A stretch of 64,000 bases of DNA from Aquatica leii. Taxonomy: Eukaryota > Arthropoda > Insecta > Coleoptera > Lampyridae. Both the position numbers and the translations under genes were made by a program. Numbering within the stretch: the first letter of the stretch is position 1; every line of letters begins with the position of its first letter. The DNA lies in contig CM069432.1 of assembly GCA_035610365.1 (NCBI GenBank), positions 233,204,532-233,268,531 on the forward strand, read 5' to 3'. The notes beneath the pieces were generated by a model. It worked only from the letters and a program-made list of their open reading frames with translations, was not told where the DNA came from and did no database searches. This document shows, in pieces, positions 1-11,538 of this stretch.

Positions 1-155
1 TTATATCAAAGTTCCAGTTTTTAGCAAATTTATGTATCATATAAAAATTCAAAGGCATGTTATCAGCTCCCATAATATAAGGTATTCAATGAATGAAAAA
101 TATCATTTTAAGGATTTTCATAATTTCTGTTGTTTTTACTGTTCAATTTTTCGAA

Positions 156-560
156 TTATATCCATTTAGAATAAAAACCTATTAGAACTAAATCATTTTC
201 ATTTCCAAACTGTAAAATGTAACATGCCACTTTTTGAAAGGGTAGGTCAGAAATATCATGGTTTATTAGTGGTTCTTTGGTATTAGATGCCGTAAATTTT
301 TCACCAATGTGACAATTTGAGACATAAGATTCTATATCTTTATTGATATTTTCCCAATACAAAAGCGTTTTAGCCCTCACTTTTGTTATAACAATTCCTT
401 GGTATGATTCGTGTAAGCAATCAAGCACATCTTTTTTTAATTTGCTTGGCACAATAATTAAATTATAATAGAATTTAAGATTCTGATAAATAAATTTCTT
501 TGACAGCCACCCTTTTTTATTGTATTTCATTACTTCACTAACAACTTCATCTTCTAGTGT
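156..560 (-). mobile_element. Ty3/Gypsy pol fossil, integrase fragment
   Basis: The minus-strand reading resembles the integrase of Ty3/Gypsy elements. It starts with the zinc-binding region, with the usual run IVPSKLKKDVLDCLHESYQG and then YWENINKDIESYVSNC. It continues into the start of the catalytic core, where KEPLINHDISDLPFQKVACY and YSKWI match the family pattern. In the family this enzyme joins reverse-transcribed DNA to the chromosome. Only about 130 residues remain, and there are no long terminal repeats or other pol domains next to it. It therefore looks like an old isolated fragment. It differs in sequence from both larger Gypsy fossils in the window. The family call is firm and the edges are approximate. 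Confidence 0.85.
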
Positions 561-589
561 TTCTTTTACGAATTGAAATTTTCTGTTTT

Positions 590-1445
590 AATGAATGGTT
601 ATCACAATTTACAAATAATGTCTTATTATTTTTTTCTATAATTTTTTTTGAACGCCAGATATTAATGAAATCTGATCAAAATCTAATTTTTCTAAAATTG
701 TATTGTCAATTGAGGCTGCATCTTTAGCATGTATTTCAATAAACAAATGTTGGTAAAATCAATATCTACATACTTAAAGAATTGCGACATTTGTTCTCGA
801 TGAGCGATATCAGGAGTCGAATTTAATAAAAGCCCATACTATTAATTTTTTATGCGATTTATTAATTGATTTTAAATTGTAGATGCCAAAACATGAATAA
901 ATTCATTTTAAATTTGTGACGATATCTATCAGTATTTGGCGTTTCCTTTGCATTTTTAAGATTATTTGCTAGTAGTGGATCAAACTGAGCTACAAGTTTA
1001 AGTAAAGATAATAGGTTTCCGACATACGTAGAGGAAGATTTTGAAAAATCAGATACTTTATACAAGCTAATATTCGTTGCAATATATTTCGCCACTGTTT
1101 TTTTTGGACTGTATGTTTTCGTTTTATAAATTAGTCTTTCTGTTTCTTTCCAAGTTGTAAACGATTTTTGATGATTTGGACTTCTTTCATGACTAATATG
1201 TTTATCGTTTTTCTTCCATTTATTAAAACCAGATGTTTCAAAATATGATTGTGTGATAGAATTTGATGTAATAAACAGTAAGCAACGAAAGCAGTACGCT
1301 GCATTATTGGTTTTTGTTGAATATATTAATCAAGATCAGTTAATTTCTGTTCTTTCTTTTTCATTACCGACCTGTCCAGAAAATCAAGATTTTGGCATTA
1401 GATGATTAGCTAATTTTGCTATTTCATTTAGACTGGATGTGTTCT
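590..1445 (-). pseudogene. hAT-type transposase fragment, ZMYM1-like (TTF finger / DUF4371)
   Basis: Minus-strand pieces match the hAT transposases often annotated as zinc finger MYM-type protein 1-like. SHERSPNHQKSFTTWKETER is the segment after the TTF zinc finger. FDPLLANNLKNAKETPNTDR corresponds to the 'FDP.L..HL..A' stretch of DUF4371. Near 600-650 the reading KTLFVNCDNHSL matches the family's 'FVHC..HSLNL' motif. The reading is interrupted by several stops and frame changes, and the C-terminal dimerisation domain is missing. The left edge meets the Gypsy fragment and the right edge meets Copia integrase, so the element is broken at both sides. A possible terminus of the same kind of element lies at 4,392-4,457. 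Confidence 0.75.
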
Positions 1446-1449
1446 TAAA

Positions 1450-3745
1450 TATGTGAAATCCACGCATAGTCATTTCTGTGCGAAGTTAGTTTGATATTAT
1501 TGCAAGATTTATTCTTTCACTTACTCCATTTTGCTCCGGGTTTCTAGGTATGGTGTATTCGATAACTATTCCATTTTGTTTACAATAACTTCTAAATTCG
1601 CTAGATGAGTACTCTCTGCCATTGTTACAACGTAATCTGTGTATCCTCTGTTGAAATTTTGTGTTTACCATTACTACATATTCCTTAAATTTTTCAAATA
1701 GTTCACTTTTATTCTTGATTAAATAGAAACAACTAAAATGTGAATAATGGTCTATAAATGTAACAAAATATTTCATACCATCAAAAGATTCAGTTGTAAT
1801 TGGTCCCGTCACATCTGATGAAATGTCTTCCAGTATTCTCTTTGCCTTTTTTTCATCTTGTATACTTTTAAATGTCGTCCGTGTTTGTTTTCCTTTTAAA
1901 CATTCCTCGCATATTTTTGTATGAGGGTACAATGACGAATGTTCCATTCTACGATGCATTAAATCTTTATCACCTTTACTTGCTTTCTTTACGCACAGCA
2001 TTTTCAGCTTAAATGTAACTCAGTATAAGTTTCCACAAAGATTACCATCAAGCACCAATTTTGATCCATTAAAAACTTTAATATTTTTGTCTTAAAAATA
2101 CTATTTTAAGACCTTCTTGTTCTATTCTTTTCACTGAAAGCAGATTATAATCTAAATCGTTACATGCCAACACATCTCTAATTTTTATCGTTTTTCCATT
2201 TCGACCATGTTTAACATACAAATTTCCACACTTTTTCGCAGATATTGCAACCCCTTTCTTTGCTACATTTATTTCACAATTTACTGGTTTTATTTCAGAT
2301 AGGTAACGTCCTGTTATTTCACCAAATGATTAGTAGTTCCAGAATCCACAATAAATATAACCTCGTCTTCTTCAAATGACATTTCACATTGTTTTTGCGA
2401 ACTACAATATCGGAAATGAAAGACACACTTGCTTCATCTACTTGCTCTGCTGCATGAACGTTTTTGTTTTCTTCTGTTTTTTTTGGGCATTCATAATGTT
2501 TATGTCTCTTTTGGCCACAGTTGTGACAGTTGTACGGGAATATTCCTTTATTCTGAGTGTTACGTAAATGATTTCCATAACTTCTGTTTCCTACAAATCC
2601 CACTGTCTCATGCTTTCCTGATGGATTACCAACACATTGACGTAGTTCCTTTTGTAACAACTTTTTCTTAACAAATTGAAAATCAATTCCTGTAGGGTCT
2701 TCAGCATGAATTATATCTATCGTTGTAGTAACCGCTTTGTATGAATCTGGCAACGCCGACAGCAACTGCGTTATTTCCTCACTTTTTGTTAATGACCCAC
2801 CACAAGCTTTTAATTTCGTAACTGGTTTTTCAAAGTCACTTATAAAGTCACCGAGACACTCACGCATAATCCTCATTGTTCTTAACTTCTTTTGCATTTC
2901 CACCTGTGCCGATAAGCCTTTCTTCACATAATATTTCTGTATAGTTTCATACATATCCTTTGCAGTCTTTTTATCTTTTATCGTATCCAAAACGTATCAG
3001 GCAAACACTAAACTATTAAACTTCTTGCCTTAATGTCTTTCTTTTTAAATTCCGCACTTGATTCTGATGTTATGTCCACATCTTCTATAACGTCTAGCAC
3101 TTCATTTTTTCCAGCAATAACTTTACTCGCAATTCCCAATTTGAAAAATTATTCCCATTATATGGATTTAAGTTAGCCAATTGCTGCATTAACGAAGACA
3201 ATATTTCCAAAAGTTTAATTCCAGTAATGTGAGAACACGTGTTGCATACTTCTCTTCCTAATTCCGACTTTTCCTTTTTTAATTACAAAATTATGCTAAA
3301 CACACATGGGCCCATAACCTATTGAAAAATAATCTCAGATGGCAGTTATTTTGCAATAACTAAGCGAGATGATTGTAGACAATTTTAATATTTCATCACT
3401 CATACATTCTCACATACCGTGACCATTAACAACCACTTCTTACAACGTTGTCGCGTTTCCTTTTTTGGGTAGGCGTTACCTGATCTTTGTGATCTGTACA
3501 TTTCAATTACCTTTAACTTATCTCTAAACAATTTAAATTTTGACATTGACAATGCTTTATTCATTAAATCTGCGACTTGATCCTGTGTAGGCACAAAAAT
3601 TAATTTTGTTTTCTTTTCTACCACACACTGTCTTACAAAATGATGTCGCACATCTATATGTTTAGAACGTTTGGTTTCTAGAGTTGACGCCATCTTTATA
3701 CAAGACTGATTGTTTCCCTTTTTCGGGTAAACGTTGCCTGATCAT
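1450..3745 (-). mobile_element. Ty1/Copia fossil, 5' part plus the pol tail of a second copy
   Basis: Read on the minus strand, the order is: a C-terminal RNase H tail (3,745 to about 3,500), a short LTR (about 3,485-3,325), a primer-binding site, gag (about 2,990-2,370), the start of protease, then GAG-pre-integrase and integrase core (about 2,050-1,470). The RNase H tail shows the Copia signature KRSKHIDVRHHFVRQ. Gag carries a CCHC knuckle, CHNCGQKRHKHYEC. The protease motif VDSGTT is visible near 2,340. The integrase shows HRRMEH...CEECLKGKQ, then the core with DHYSH and PEQNGVSER. A pol tail upstream of gag with one LTR between them is the layout of two tandem copies sharing an LTR. The reverse transcriptase region is absent from the downstream copy. 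The fossil is broken in several places. Confidence 0.85.
3304..3485 (-). repeat. Copia LTR remnant with primer-binding site
   Basis: On the minus strand a segment of about 160 bases separates the upstream pol tail from gag. It is followed by GGTTATGGGCCCA (3,307-3,319). This is the primer-binding sequence known for Drosophila copia, which pairs with an internal part of initiator methionine tRNA. A short block of about 28 bases near 3,455-3,485 recurs imperfectly at about 3,712-3,742. That marks a duplicated LTR edge or a rearrangement. The exact LTR ends are not certain. Confidence 0.6.
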
Positions 3746-3749
3746 AGAA

Positions 3750-4391
3750 TTCTCCTGAATTCAACACAGTGAGTGTTATTTTGTATTTAATTTTATTTTT
3801 TCTAAATTAACAACATATTAATCATACACACACTGTATGTATTGACTCCTTTCTAACCAATAATCTTTTACTTGTTTTGTTAAATATTGGATTTTGTCAT
3901 TCGGTTGTTATCAACACAACTGTAAATAAAAAAATTAAAAAAAACTTACTTTATTTGGAAACAATGTAGTAATAAAATTTGAATATTGCCTTTATTAAAA
4001 ACTATTCACATTCGCAATCATAAACAGTTTACTGAATAATTAAAATGTCCAGTAGATGTTTGGTACCCAACATCCTACTAGCTGACTTGACTCACCAGCT
4101 TTTAAACTTGTCAGCTAGCTACACTCGCTCGATGCCTAATTATACGTTTTAAGATAACAAGCGTGAGTTGTACGTGCTTTTCGAAGAAATTAAAAACATA
4201 TCACTATCCTAGAAAAATAGAAGAAAGAAGGTTTTGCATACGGATATATTTGATTGGTTTACTGCAAACATTTTTTATAACATATTATATCAGGAAAGTC
4301 AAGAAATGAAATAATTATGTTGCAATAATTATTAATTTAAAATCGATCATAACAGAAAATTGAAATTTTACGAAAAATTTTGTTTCGTCTT
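3750..4391. other. No gene recognised
   Basis: AT-rich sequence without a coherent reading frame. A 9-base perfect inverted repeat (CTAGCTGAC / GTCAGCTAG) spans about 4,077-4,118. If the hAT interpretation of 4,392-4,457 is right, this stretch may be the 5' part of that element. Confidence 0.4.
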
Positions 4392-4457
4392 GGGATCGGC
4401 TGGCATGTGGCGCCCGGGGCATAGTAACCCCCCTTGCCTCCACTCGCTACGCCACTG
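4392..4457 (-). repeat. hAT-type terminal sequence
   Basis: The minus strand begins CAGTGGCGTAGCGAGTGG and runs into a G-rich, then C-rich block containing GCCCCGGGCGCC. CAGTGGCGTAGC followed by G-runs and a GCCCCGGG block is a common hAT terminal inverted repeat type in insects and other animals. It is oriented as the 5' end of an element read on the minus strand. The ZMYM1-like transposase fragment at 590-1,445 lies downstream in the same orientation. The two could be one element interrupted by the Copia fossil. No partner terminus or 8-bp duplication was found. Confidence 0.5.
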
Positions 4458-4459
4458 AA

Positions 4460-7400
4460 TAAGATATTTAGCGTAATAAAGCAAAATTGTACCATAGGGT
4501 TGAACTTAAGTTTTATTTAGTTTTTATTGTCTTGTTCTCTTAAAATATTTGTTTTGTTTCATTCAAATACAAAAATATTTAAAACTGATACTTTTCAACG
4601 CATAAATAAAATTGTAAATCAAAAATTGATATAGATAGTATTTGATGAACTAATGAAAACTACAATTAAAGTATAAAAAATTATGTGTGAAGAAAACTTA
4701 TAAAAAGTTAGAGTAATAAACTTTCCTACACGTAGTAAGATGAATTGAATATCATGGTCTATTAAAGGACAATGATTTCATTCGTTTTTAATCAATCGTA
4801 AATTTAAAAACAAAGTCAATTAAATAAATTATATCAAAAGCAGTGATATGAAATTTACGGTCTATTGCAAATTCAAAAAGTAAATGAGAATTGTTAACGT
4901 AGTCTTTGGCATTGACGTGAAACCGGAAACCGGATAATGTCTATCTATGTACTCAAAAACACAGATCGTATATAAAACAACAATAAAAAGATTTCAATTC
5001 GCGTGTACAAATTTAATTAGCACAATTAAAGTAAATATGTTTATGAAGAAATAAAAACAATTTATTGGTTATAAAAAGTTAAAATTTTTGTGAATATTTA
5101 ACGACTTAAATTTTTATGTTCATTTTGTTTTGACTTTTTTAACAAAATTTTTATGCAAGCTTTCAGTGAACAGTTTTTTTTATTTTTTATGTTGGGGACT
5201 TATAAAAACCATGTTTACAGTGTAGCGTTTATATTTTCTTATTGCCGTATAACTCGCTTTTTTGCTTTCTATACAATCATCTAAAGATTTGGTACAGTTT
5301 TATCATTTTCTGCTGACATAAAGAAACGGAAATTGCATTAACAAAAAAACGAAATTTTGTTTTTAGTTGGATCGAAGGTAGCTATCAAATTCGGTAATAG
5401 CCGGAATTGATCTTAAGGAATTGCAAAACTACTAATCATTCTTAATATATACTGTTACTAATATACATTTAAATTAAAATATTATCTTCAGAAGGAATGC
5501 TAGTGTTTTAAGTTAAATTTATTGTAAATTCAGGAAGTTTTAATTAGCATATAATTGGCTTGTCAAAAGGAATTGCCCCTTTATCCTCGCCGGCGTCTTG
5601 TTTTTTTTACAAAAATTTTGACGAAACGTCGGTTTCATTCAGGAAGTCAAGTATGGACAATGACCGCGGAACTCTGCTTCAGAAATATTTATAAATAGCT
5701 TTGTATCTTTTCTTCTCAAAGTCACTACGGTACTACATACTTTTGCAAGTAATGCAGGTAAAGATCTCAAGGACATTTAAATTTGTTAGAGCTATAATCC
5801 AATTTATTAATGAATGAACAAAATCACTTCTTTTCCCGAGGACAAGAATGATAACAGATCGCAAATAATAAAGTATAATGGTTATTATATCGTTGTAGAA
5901 TTTATTAATTAAGTTACTGGTTAAAGACCCAATAGGAATTCTCTCTGTTCATCATTTTATGTTTATGACTAAATTCAGTAAACGGTATTATGCAATATTG
6001 TTACAGAAGAAAGAAGTTTTACCGTTTTATTGAAGCCGGATCGAGTGAATTGTGTAACATAATACTTGTCTAGCTCCTGAAATGTGTTCACTTAGAAGAA
6101 AATACGTAATTTATATTATTCGTCTCAGAACAATTGAATTCGTCAAAATAAGCGTATACGTATAGTAATAGAAAATCTGATAAAATTTACGTAAATTAAT
6201 TCAATTAATGTTTCGAATTCTTTTCGTGATTACGTAATAACATAAGATATAAAATGAACGAAACTCTTAATCTTTTTCAAACTCGAAAGTGTTTGCGAAG
6301 AGGACTGAAAGTAATTTGTGCGTATAAACTTAACCACACTTGCCTTGGCTTAAAACTTCACGTTTGATTCTTACATAAATAAATAAAGCTTTGTGTATTT
6401 TCTGAACGCATTGTTTATTAAACAAAAGAATCTCATTGATAATGTCCAGGATGGAGTTTTTGTGCTATTTTTAACGAAATCGCTTCGTGTGTATGTAGTA
6501 GTGTTAACATTTACTAGTAAAGGTACACGTACGATTTCTTATGCGGGTTCTGGTTGCAAAACAAGTGTGGGTAGTTTAGTATTAAATACAACGCGGAGCG
6601 GTTTAGTTTAAATTGAATAACCTGCGAGATAAGCGTTGCGATATGCCTAATAAACATAGTATTTGTTTTTGGCTAATTTCGCACTCTTTCTTATTACATT
6701 ACGTAACGATAGTGTCAATTTTTTAAATTCTTTGTTAGTGAGTGTTATTTACGTAACGTTTCAGTGTTTTAAATGCAGTGTCAATGGCAAAAAAAATTGA
6801 GGGACATTTTCACCAATGCCAATGAAATTTAAATATCAACCTTTGATCTTTACCGAAAAATGTAATGGAAGAAAAAAAACCGTTTCTATTAAATGTCTTC
6901 ATTATTAGTAGGTCTGCATAATTTTATCAATATGACGTCAATTAAATAAAAAACTCACGACACATTTGAAATGTACTATGACAAGTACTAATATAAACAT
7001 GTGTTGTGTCATTGAAGGATACTCATCTTTTAAGAGCACAAATCTATAATTTACGTTAATTTACATTCTTATCATTCGTGCGTTACTAGATTAAAATTCA
7101 AAGCTGCTCTACTGTACGTTGATTATTCTTCCATTTCCTTAATGTTATTATCTCGCCATTTAAAAGTATTAATTAAACGAAGAAACGAGTTCATTCGTGA
7201 TTTAAAATATTGGCTGTAAAATTAATGGTTTACTATTATATAATTATGCGGTTGTACATTAAATGATACATTATTAAATAATTATCTTTCATGAACGAAT
7301 CACTTTTAATTACGCATTTCTCTAAATGCACTGATGCTTCTGAATTTTTTGCGATGCAGAGTACGACAGTGCGAATTTTGTTAATTGTTATCCAACGCTT

Positions 7401-8722
7401 GCTTTATTGAATGCTGAAATGTTAATGATTTCGGTACTTTGGTTGTGTAAATGTTGAAACGTGCTTGATTTTTAAGTATTTGTTTATTTGAAAGCATGGT
7501 GCGGAAGGGATCTTAACCTGGTAACATTTTTATTTTTTTGAGTTGAATTTTTGGCTTTTTTCTAGGATTTATCAATAGTGCATACTATATAGTGTAATTA
7601 CATTGTTTTACTATTTTAAGAATCTGTCTTAATTTAGAATACACGTGATTCGCCCAATAGACAATTACAGAAAACGGTTTATTTTTGACCGTACTTTTAA
7701 ATATGAAGCATTAGGTATTTATAGTCATGTAAATATTGGAATGTGTAATGTTTTGACATGTTTATTTTATAGCTTGCCGTTTGTAGTTTCTTTATGTTGA
7801 TAGGATAAAGTATAAGAACATTATTTAAATTTTTATTGTATATTTATAGAGTATTTGACGAGTCATGATAACAAATCACACAAATCTATCATGAACGTTT
7901 CTTTACGTGTAATGACGTTTCTCGTATTTTGGTAATTTTTTGTATTCCATTTTTTAATGCAACAATTTGTATTGTTGTTAAACAAATAACATCTGACATT
8001 AAAAATGATATATGTTAAGTAATGTTACCTGAAGATAATAGGTTTTCAAAACATTCTTGAAATCAATTATTAACTTTTTAATGCTCCAAAGCCATTTTAA
8101 ACGATTTAAGTGTTAAGTTGAAATTAGTTTGTTTGTCAGCAATTCAAAACAAATCTATAAATTATTTTATTTAATTTTTTTGCTTTTGTTTATTTATGTG
8201 CTTTGCAAATTTCCAGTAATTTAAAGTTGTAAAATTTTATGATCATATTTTGGACATGGTTAAATGAGGCATTTTGTGTAATAAAATTATTATTGCATGC
8301 ATTCAGTAATTTACATCTGAAATGCTGCATATCCAGATACTTATGTAGTTTTTCGCGTAACAGTACCGTAAAAGTAGCAAACACTGTCCTATAATATTCT
8401 AAGTAAAAATACATCAATTACCACACGCTGTATCGAATCGAGTACAGGTTTATTACAATGTCATGTTTTCATTTTAATGTTTTTGTTTATTGTAGCTGAA
8501 CATTTTTTTTGTTTTTTTATCTCTATTTGATAACATTTGTTTATATATAAAATTCAAACTTTTTATCGATTTATATATCGTTGATGTTATGGCTGGGAGA
8601 GACTCGTGTGGGTCATGTTGCTAACTTCATATATGTACTTGCATCTGACATTTTTTTAAATTTGGTTTATTTAAACTAAGTACTTATACTCAGTAGTCTA
8701 TAACTATCAATACAACAATCAC
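4460..8722. other. Long AT-rich stretch, no gene recognised
   Basis: All six frames are closed at short intervals. The longest open stretches (for example 6,393-6,611 + and 8,190-8,417 -) show no family motif and have skewed composition. No terminal repeat, tandem array or RNA gene was recognised. It may be intergenic or intronic DNA, or repeats too decayed to read by eye. Confidence 0.5.
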
Positions 8723-8931
8723 CACCCAACGTGTGCGCATAAGTATACCTTCATTTGTTTATAGTAATGATTGTCGGATAACGGGGATAATTAGTAATAA
8801 GATTATCTGGGGAGTAGGAGGGAGTGATCTTCTCTAAGTGGCGCTACATATAATTAAGATCGAACTTCACTTCGGTAAGTTCGATTGATCATTTAATTAT
8901 ATTACCCGCCATTTCTGTCAGATCACCCTGT
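8723..8931. repeat. DIRS left end: two inverted motifs and a hairpin
   Basis: Motif B (8,723-8,755, starting CACCCAACGTGTGCGCATAA) is an inverted match to 11,375-11,407. Motif A (8,894-8,931, starting TAATTATATTACCCGCC) is an inverted match to 11,461-11,498. At the left end B is outermost, whereas at the right end A is outermost, so the two are permuted. A stem-loop lies between them at 8,859-8,885: ATCGAACTT, loop CACTTCGGT, AAGTTCGAT. Confidence 0.7.
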
Positions 8932-9169
8932 AGATGTTTAGAGTAGCGACAATCGTAGTAATGCATTTTTATTTCCAAAAATAAATCTAGAGTATCTTAT
9001 ATAGTTTTAAACGTAATGCGTAATAATATATTCAATGTACATGAAGAGAACATAACCCATAAACATTCTTAGAAAGAAAAATAAATTTAAATTAAAATAA
9101 AGGTAACAGTAGTTTACAGTTTTACATAATATGCGACATGACGATTTATATTTCATGTAATAACTCCCA

Positions 9170-9560
9170 TTGTAAACGAATTTTTCTTTATAATTGGCTT
9201 GTTATAGAACTTGACAAATGTCATTGAAGCTTTGGTCCACCCAGCAGTTCTTATTGTCTCTATATTTATATTATTTTTAAACGCAGTAGATGTTGAAGCA
9301 TGTCGAGTGCTATGTGCAGTAAATTGTTGCGTATTAATTCCACTTTTTGCTAGAATTTCTTTTGTCCGGCGAGACAGTGTCTGAGTGGTGAATGTCTGAT
9401 GTGGTTTCTTAAAGGATCTGAATAAGTACTCCTTAGCGCCCTGTAGGTTTTTAGTTTGGTGTAAGTAGTTAATGATAGTAGTCCCTGCACAGAGTCTTTA
9501 AAGCAAGGTAGAAAAAGAAGGAGTTGAAATTTATTTGACCCCAAAGTCTTAATCGCGTCA
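9170..9560 (-). pseudogene. Tyrosine recombinase C-terminal domain of the DIRS element
   Basis: The minus-strand reading contains SFKKPHQTFTTQTLSRRTKE, then the catalytic segment QFTAHSTRHASTSTA, then TAGWTKASMTFVKFYNKPI. These correspond to the H-x-x-R box and the final tyrosine of tyrosine recombinases. Known DIRS-type enzymes use them to insert a circular DNA intermediate without target-site duplication. Only the C-terminal half of the domain remains. It sits at the 3' end of the element, just inside the inverted motifs, which is its normal place. Confidence 0.8.
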
Positions 9561-9689
9561 GGGATTTTTATTTCAATCCCGTTTGTTTTGACGTAGATGT
9601 TGCTTCGTTTTATTTACGCAAAAGTCTGCAATTGCTTTAAATTTAATATGGATCTATTTCATCCGTCAGCTTTTGGATTAAAAAAAAAA

Positions 9690-10850
9690 CATTAGAAATA
9701 AATTGGTTATTGACGTTTTGGCATTTCTCAATAGCCTCTTTCAGCAGCAGTTTGTTAATGTGTTTTAAAATGGTAATTTTTTCAGAAAGACACCATTTTG
9801 GTGAGATTGGAGTAGACAAATGTTGTACCTTAATCTTAAAGAGTATTTTGTATCATTCAATCCAATTTAATATTGATTGACCAGAAGTTACTTGTGACCA
9901 TTCATGTATGAAATGAGCAAGCCTACCAGAAATATATCTTACATTTAAAACTTCCTCCGAAATTATGTTCGTTGTGTCTTAAGCCGGGATGTTTTTGGTT
10001 GTCAGTTCCGGTAAAAGGTGCCTGGACTTTTCCGAGGCTGGTGGTATTGTCCACTCCGTCGAAGTACTTGGAACTGCTGACGTGGTGGACCGATGAACTT
10101 TAAAGACGCCGGTTTTTGATTAGATTTTACTAGAGACAAAAAACTTTTGCCAACTTTTTTTATCTCCCGAGTATTTTTAATTTCATCACTTAAGTTATCT
10201 CCAAAAAGATTGTTGGTGATTGAGGTTTTGTCTAATGTTTTTGTAACGTTAGCATGCAGATTTTGTTTTATTAGTGCTCTTCTAATTAAGCTTTCCGAAT
10301 GATGTAATTCGGTAAGCAACTTGCACGCGTGGTTCAAGAAACTTTAATTTGGACTGATTATCAAGATCTGTAAGCACTTTAGTTAAAACGCTGCCAATAG
10401 CAGAGAGTCCAGCACCAATTTGCTGTTGTACCGCAGCCAATCTGGCATCTCTTTCCAGATCACATAAATCTCATCTCATCTGCCCATTGCTTCCGGGTTG
10501 AGCAAAGGTGGATCTAGGCAAACAATTAGAAGGCGAAGGATACTTTAAAAGTAATTCTTATTTTAGTTGTGGATCTAAACCATTTTTTATAATGGTTAGC
10601 TAAGACTCTGTCACATTATGTTGTATCGGTAGTTTGACATTTGTCACTTTTATATTATCCGTAATAATTTTACAAATGTGTTCTGGTAAAGGAACTTGAA
10701 CCGACTCTAATGGACCTGACAGGTCTTCTGACGCACCTAGAATGGCATCTACGTTTTCATGTGGGACTTGATTATCAGAAATACCTGAACATGACAAAAA
10801 ACGAATTAAGATTGTTCTTAATTGGTAGGCGAAAGAAAACAAAATAAAAA
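9690..10850 (-). pseudogene. DIRS gag-like region and start of reverse transcriptase
   Basis: The minus-strand reading from about 10,842 begins with a region containing VPLPEHICKIITDNI. An alanine- and glutamine-rich helix follows (LAAVQQQIGAGLSAIGSVLT), then LLTELHHSESLIRRALIKQN. This order is characteristic of the ORF1 of animal DIRS-like elements. Downstream, near 9,930-9,700, sequence resembling the N-terminal segment of DIRS RT is visible, including EKITILKHINKLL. The RT active-site region is not present. As a retroelement fossil it is described only by its parts. Confidence 0.7.
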
Positions 10851-10954
10851 TTAATTAGGAAGTCCATATTATACGCCCTCCAGACACAACAAAACAGCTT
10901 CTTATTACTTGATAGTTGACACCTAGAAGGTAATTTGTCATTGCAAATCAAAAA

Positions 10955-11286
10955 GTTCGCTCGCTACTGCGTTTTTTGTGACGGCTGGGGCTGTTCCTAG
11001 AACTTTTTGTGACCATGACCATTACCTACGCTTGCTTTTTTTACCTTTTTCTTTAGTTTTTTTATTTTATATTTCAAATTTCCTTTTCGGAAGTTGACGA
11101 ATCGGAAACTGAGGCTCCAAGTTCGCTCGCTACTGCGTTCTTTGTGATGGCTGGGCCTGTTCCTAGAACGTTTGTGACGATGACCATTACCTACGCTTGC
11201 TTTTTTTACCTTTTTCTTTAGTTTTTTTATTTTATATTTCAAGTTTTCCTTTTAGGAAGTTGACGAATCGGAAACTGAGGCTCCAA
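10955..11286 (-). repeat. Tandem duplication, 2 x 166 bp
   Basis: 10,955-11,120 and 11,121-11,286 are near-identical. Both start GTTCGCTCGCTACTGCG and end GAAACTGAGGCTCCAA, with only a handful of differences. On the minus strand each unit reads as a lysine-rich stretch (KYKIKKLKKKVKKASVGNGH), so it lies in or before the N-terminal part of the DIRS gag-like region. The near identity, compared with the decay around it, suggests a fairly recent duplication. Confidence 0.85.
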
Positions 11287-11374
11287 GATTAATTTCTGAT
11301 GCACTCTTCACAGTAATTCTAAAAGGGAAAGTAACGCCACAAACACGATCGTGATTTACAACACTAGAAACAAC

Positions 11375-11499
11375 AATGAAGGTATACTTATGCGCACACG
11401 TCGGGTGCAGTTATTTTTTCTCTCTCAAACACGTGATTACAGCACAAGAGATAGCTTACTACAGGGTAATCAGAAAAAAGTGGCGCGTAATATAATTAG
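11375..11499. repeat. DIRS right end: partners of the left-end motifs
   Basis: 11,375-11,407 matches the reverse complement of 8,723-8,755 over about 33 bases with one or two differences. 11,461-11,498 matches the reverse complement of 8,894-8,931 with a few differences. The short string ACAGGGTAA recurs at 11,527-11,535, just before the next element. Confidence 0.7.
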
Positions 11500-11538
11500 T
11501 ATTCGTCGGTATTCGTAGTGGTGCTTACAGGGTAACAA

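Larger units (their letters stand above)
8723..11499 (-). mobile_element. DIRS-type tyrosine-recombinase retroelement, internally shortened fossil
   Basis: Read on the minus strand, a gag-like region (about 11,290-9,990) is followed by the start of a DIRS-type reverse transcriptase (about 9,970-9,690), then the C-terminal part of a tyrosine recombinase (about 9,560-9,170). Most of the RT and RNase H region is missing. The gag-like part has the typical LIRRALIKQNLHANVTKTLD stretch. The RT entry shows SGRLAHFIHEWSQVTS, and the recombinase has TAHSTRHAST with FVKFYNKP downstream. The ends carry two inverted motif pairs in a permuted order (separate entry), as expected for DIRS elements, which lack an integrase and ordinary LTRs. 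The copy is broken in several places. The superfamily call is firm; the clade (DIRS1-, PAT- or Ngaro-like) is not. Confidence 0.8.

Noticed and set aside
2429-2931. Plus-strand frames opposite Copia gag
   Set aside because: They are antisense shadows of the gag reading on the minus strand.
10997-11242. Lysine-rich repeated peptide as a separate small gene
   Set aside because: It results from the 166-bp tandem duplication within the DIRS gag-like region.
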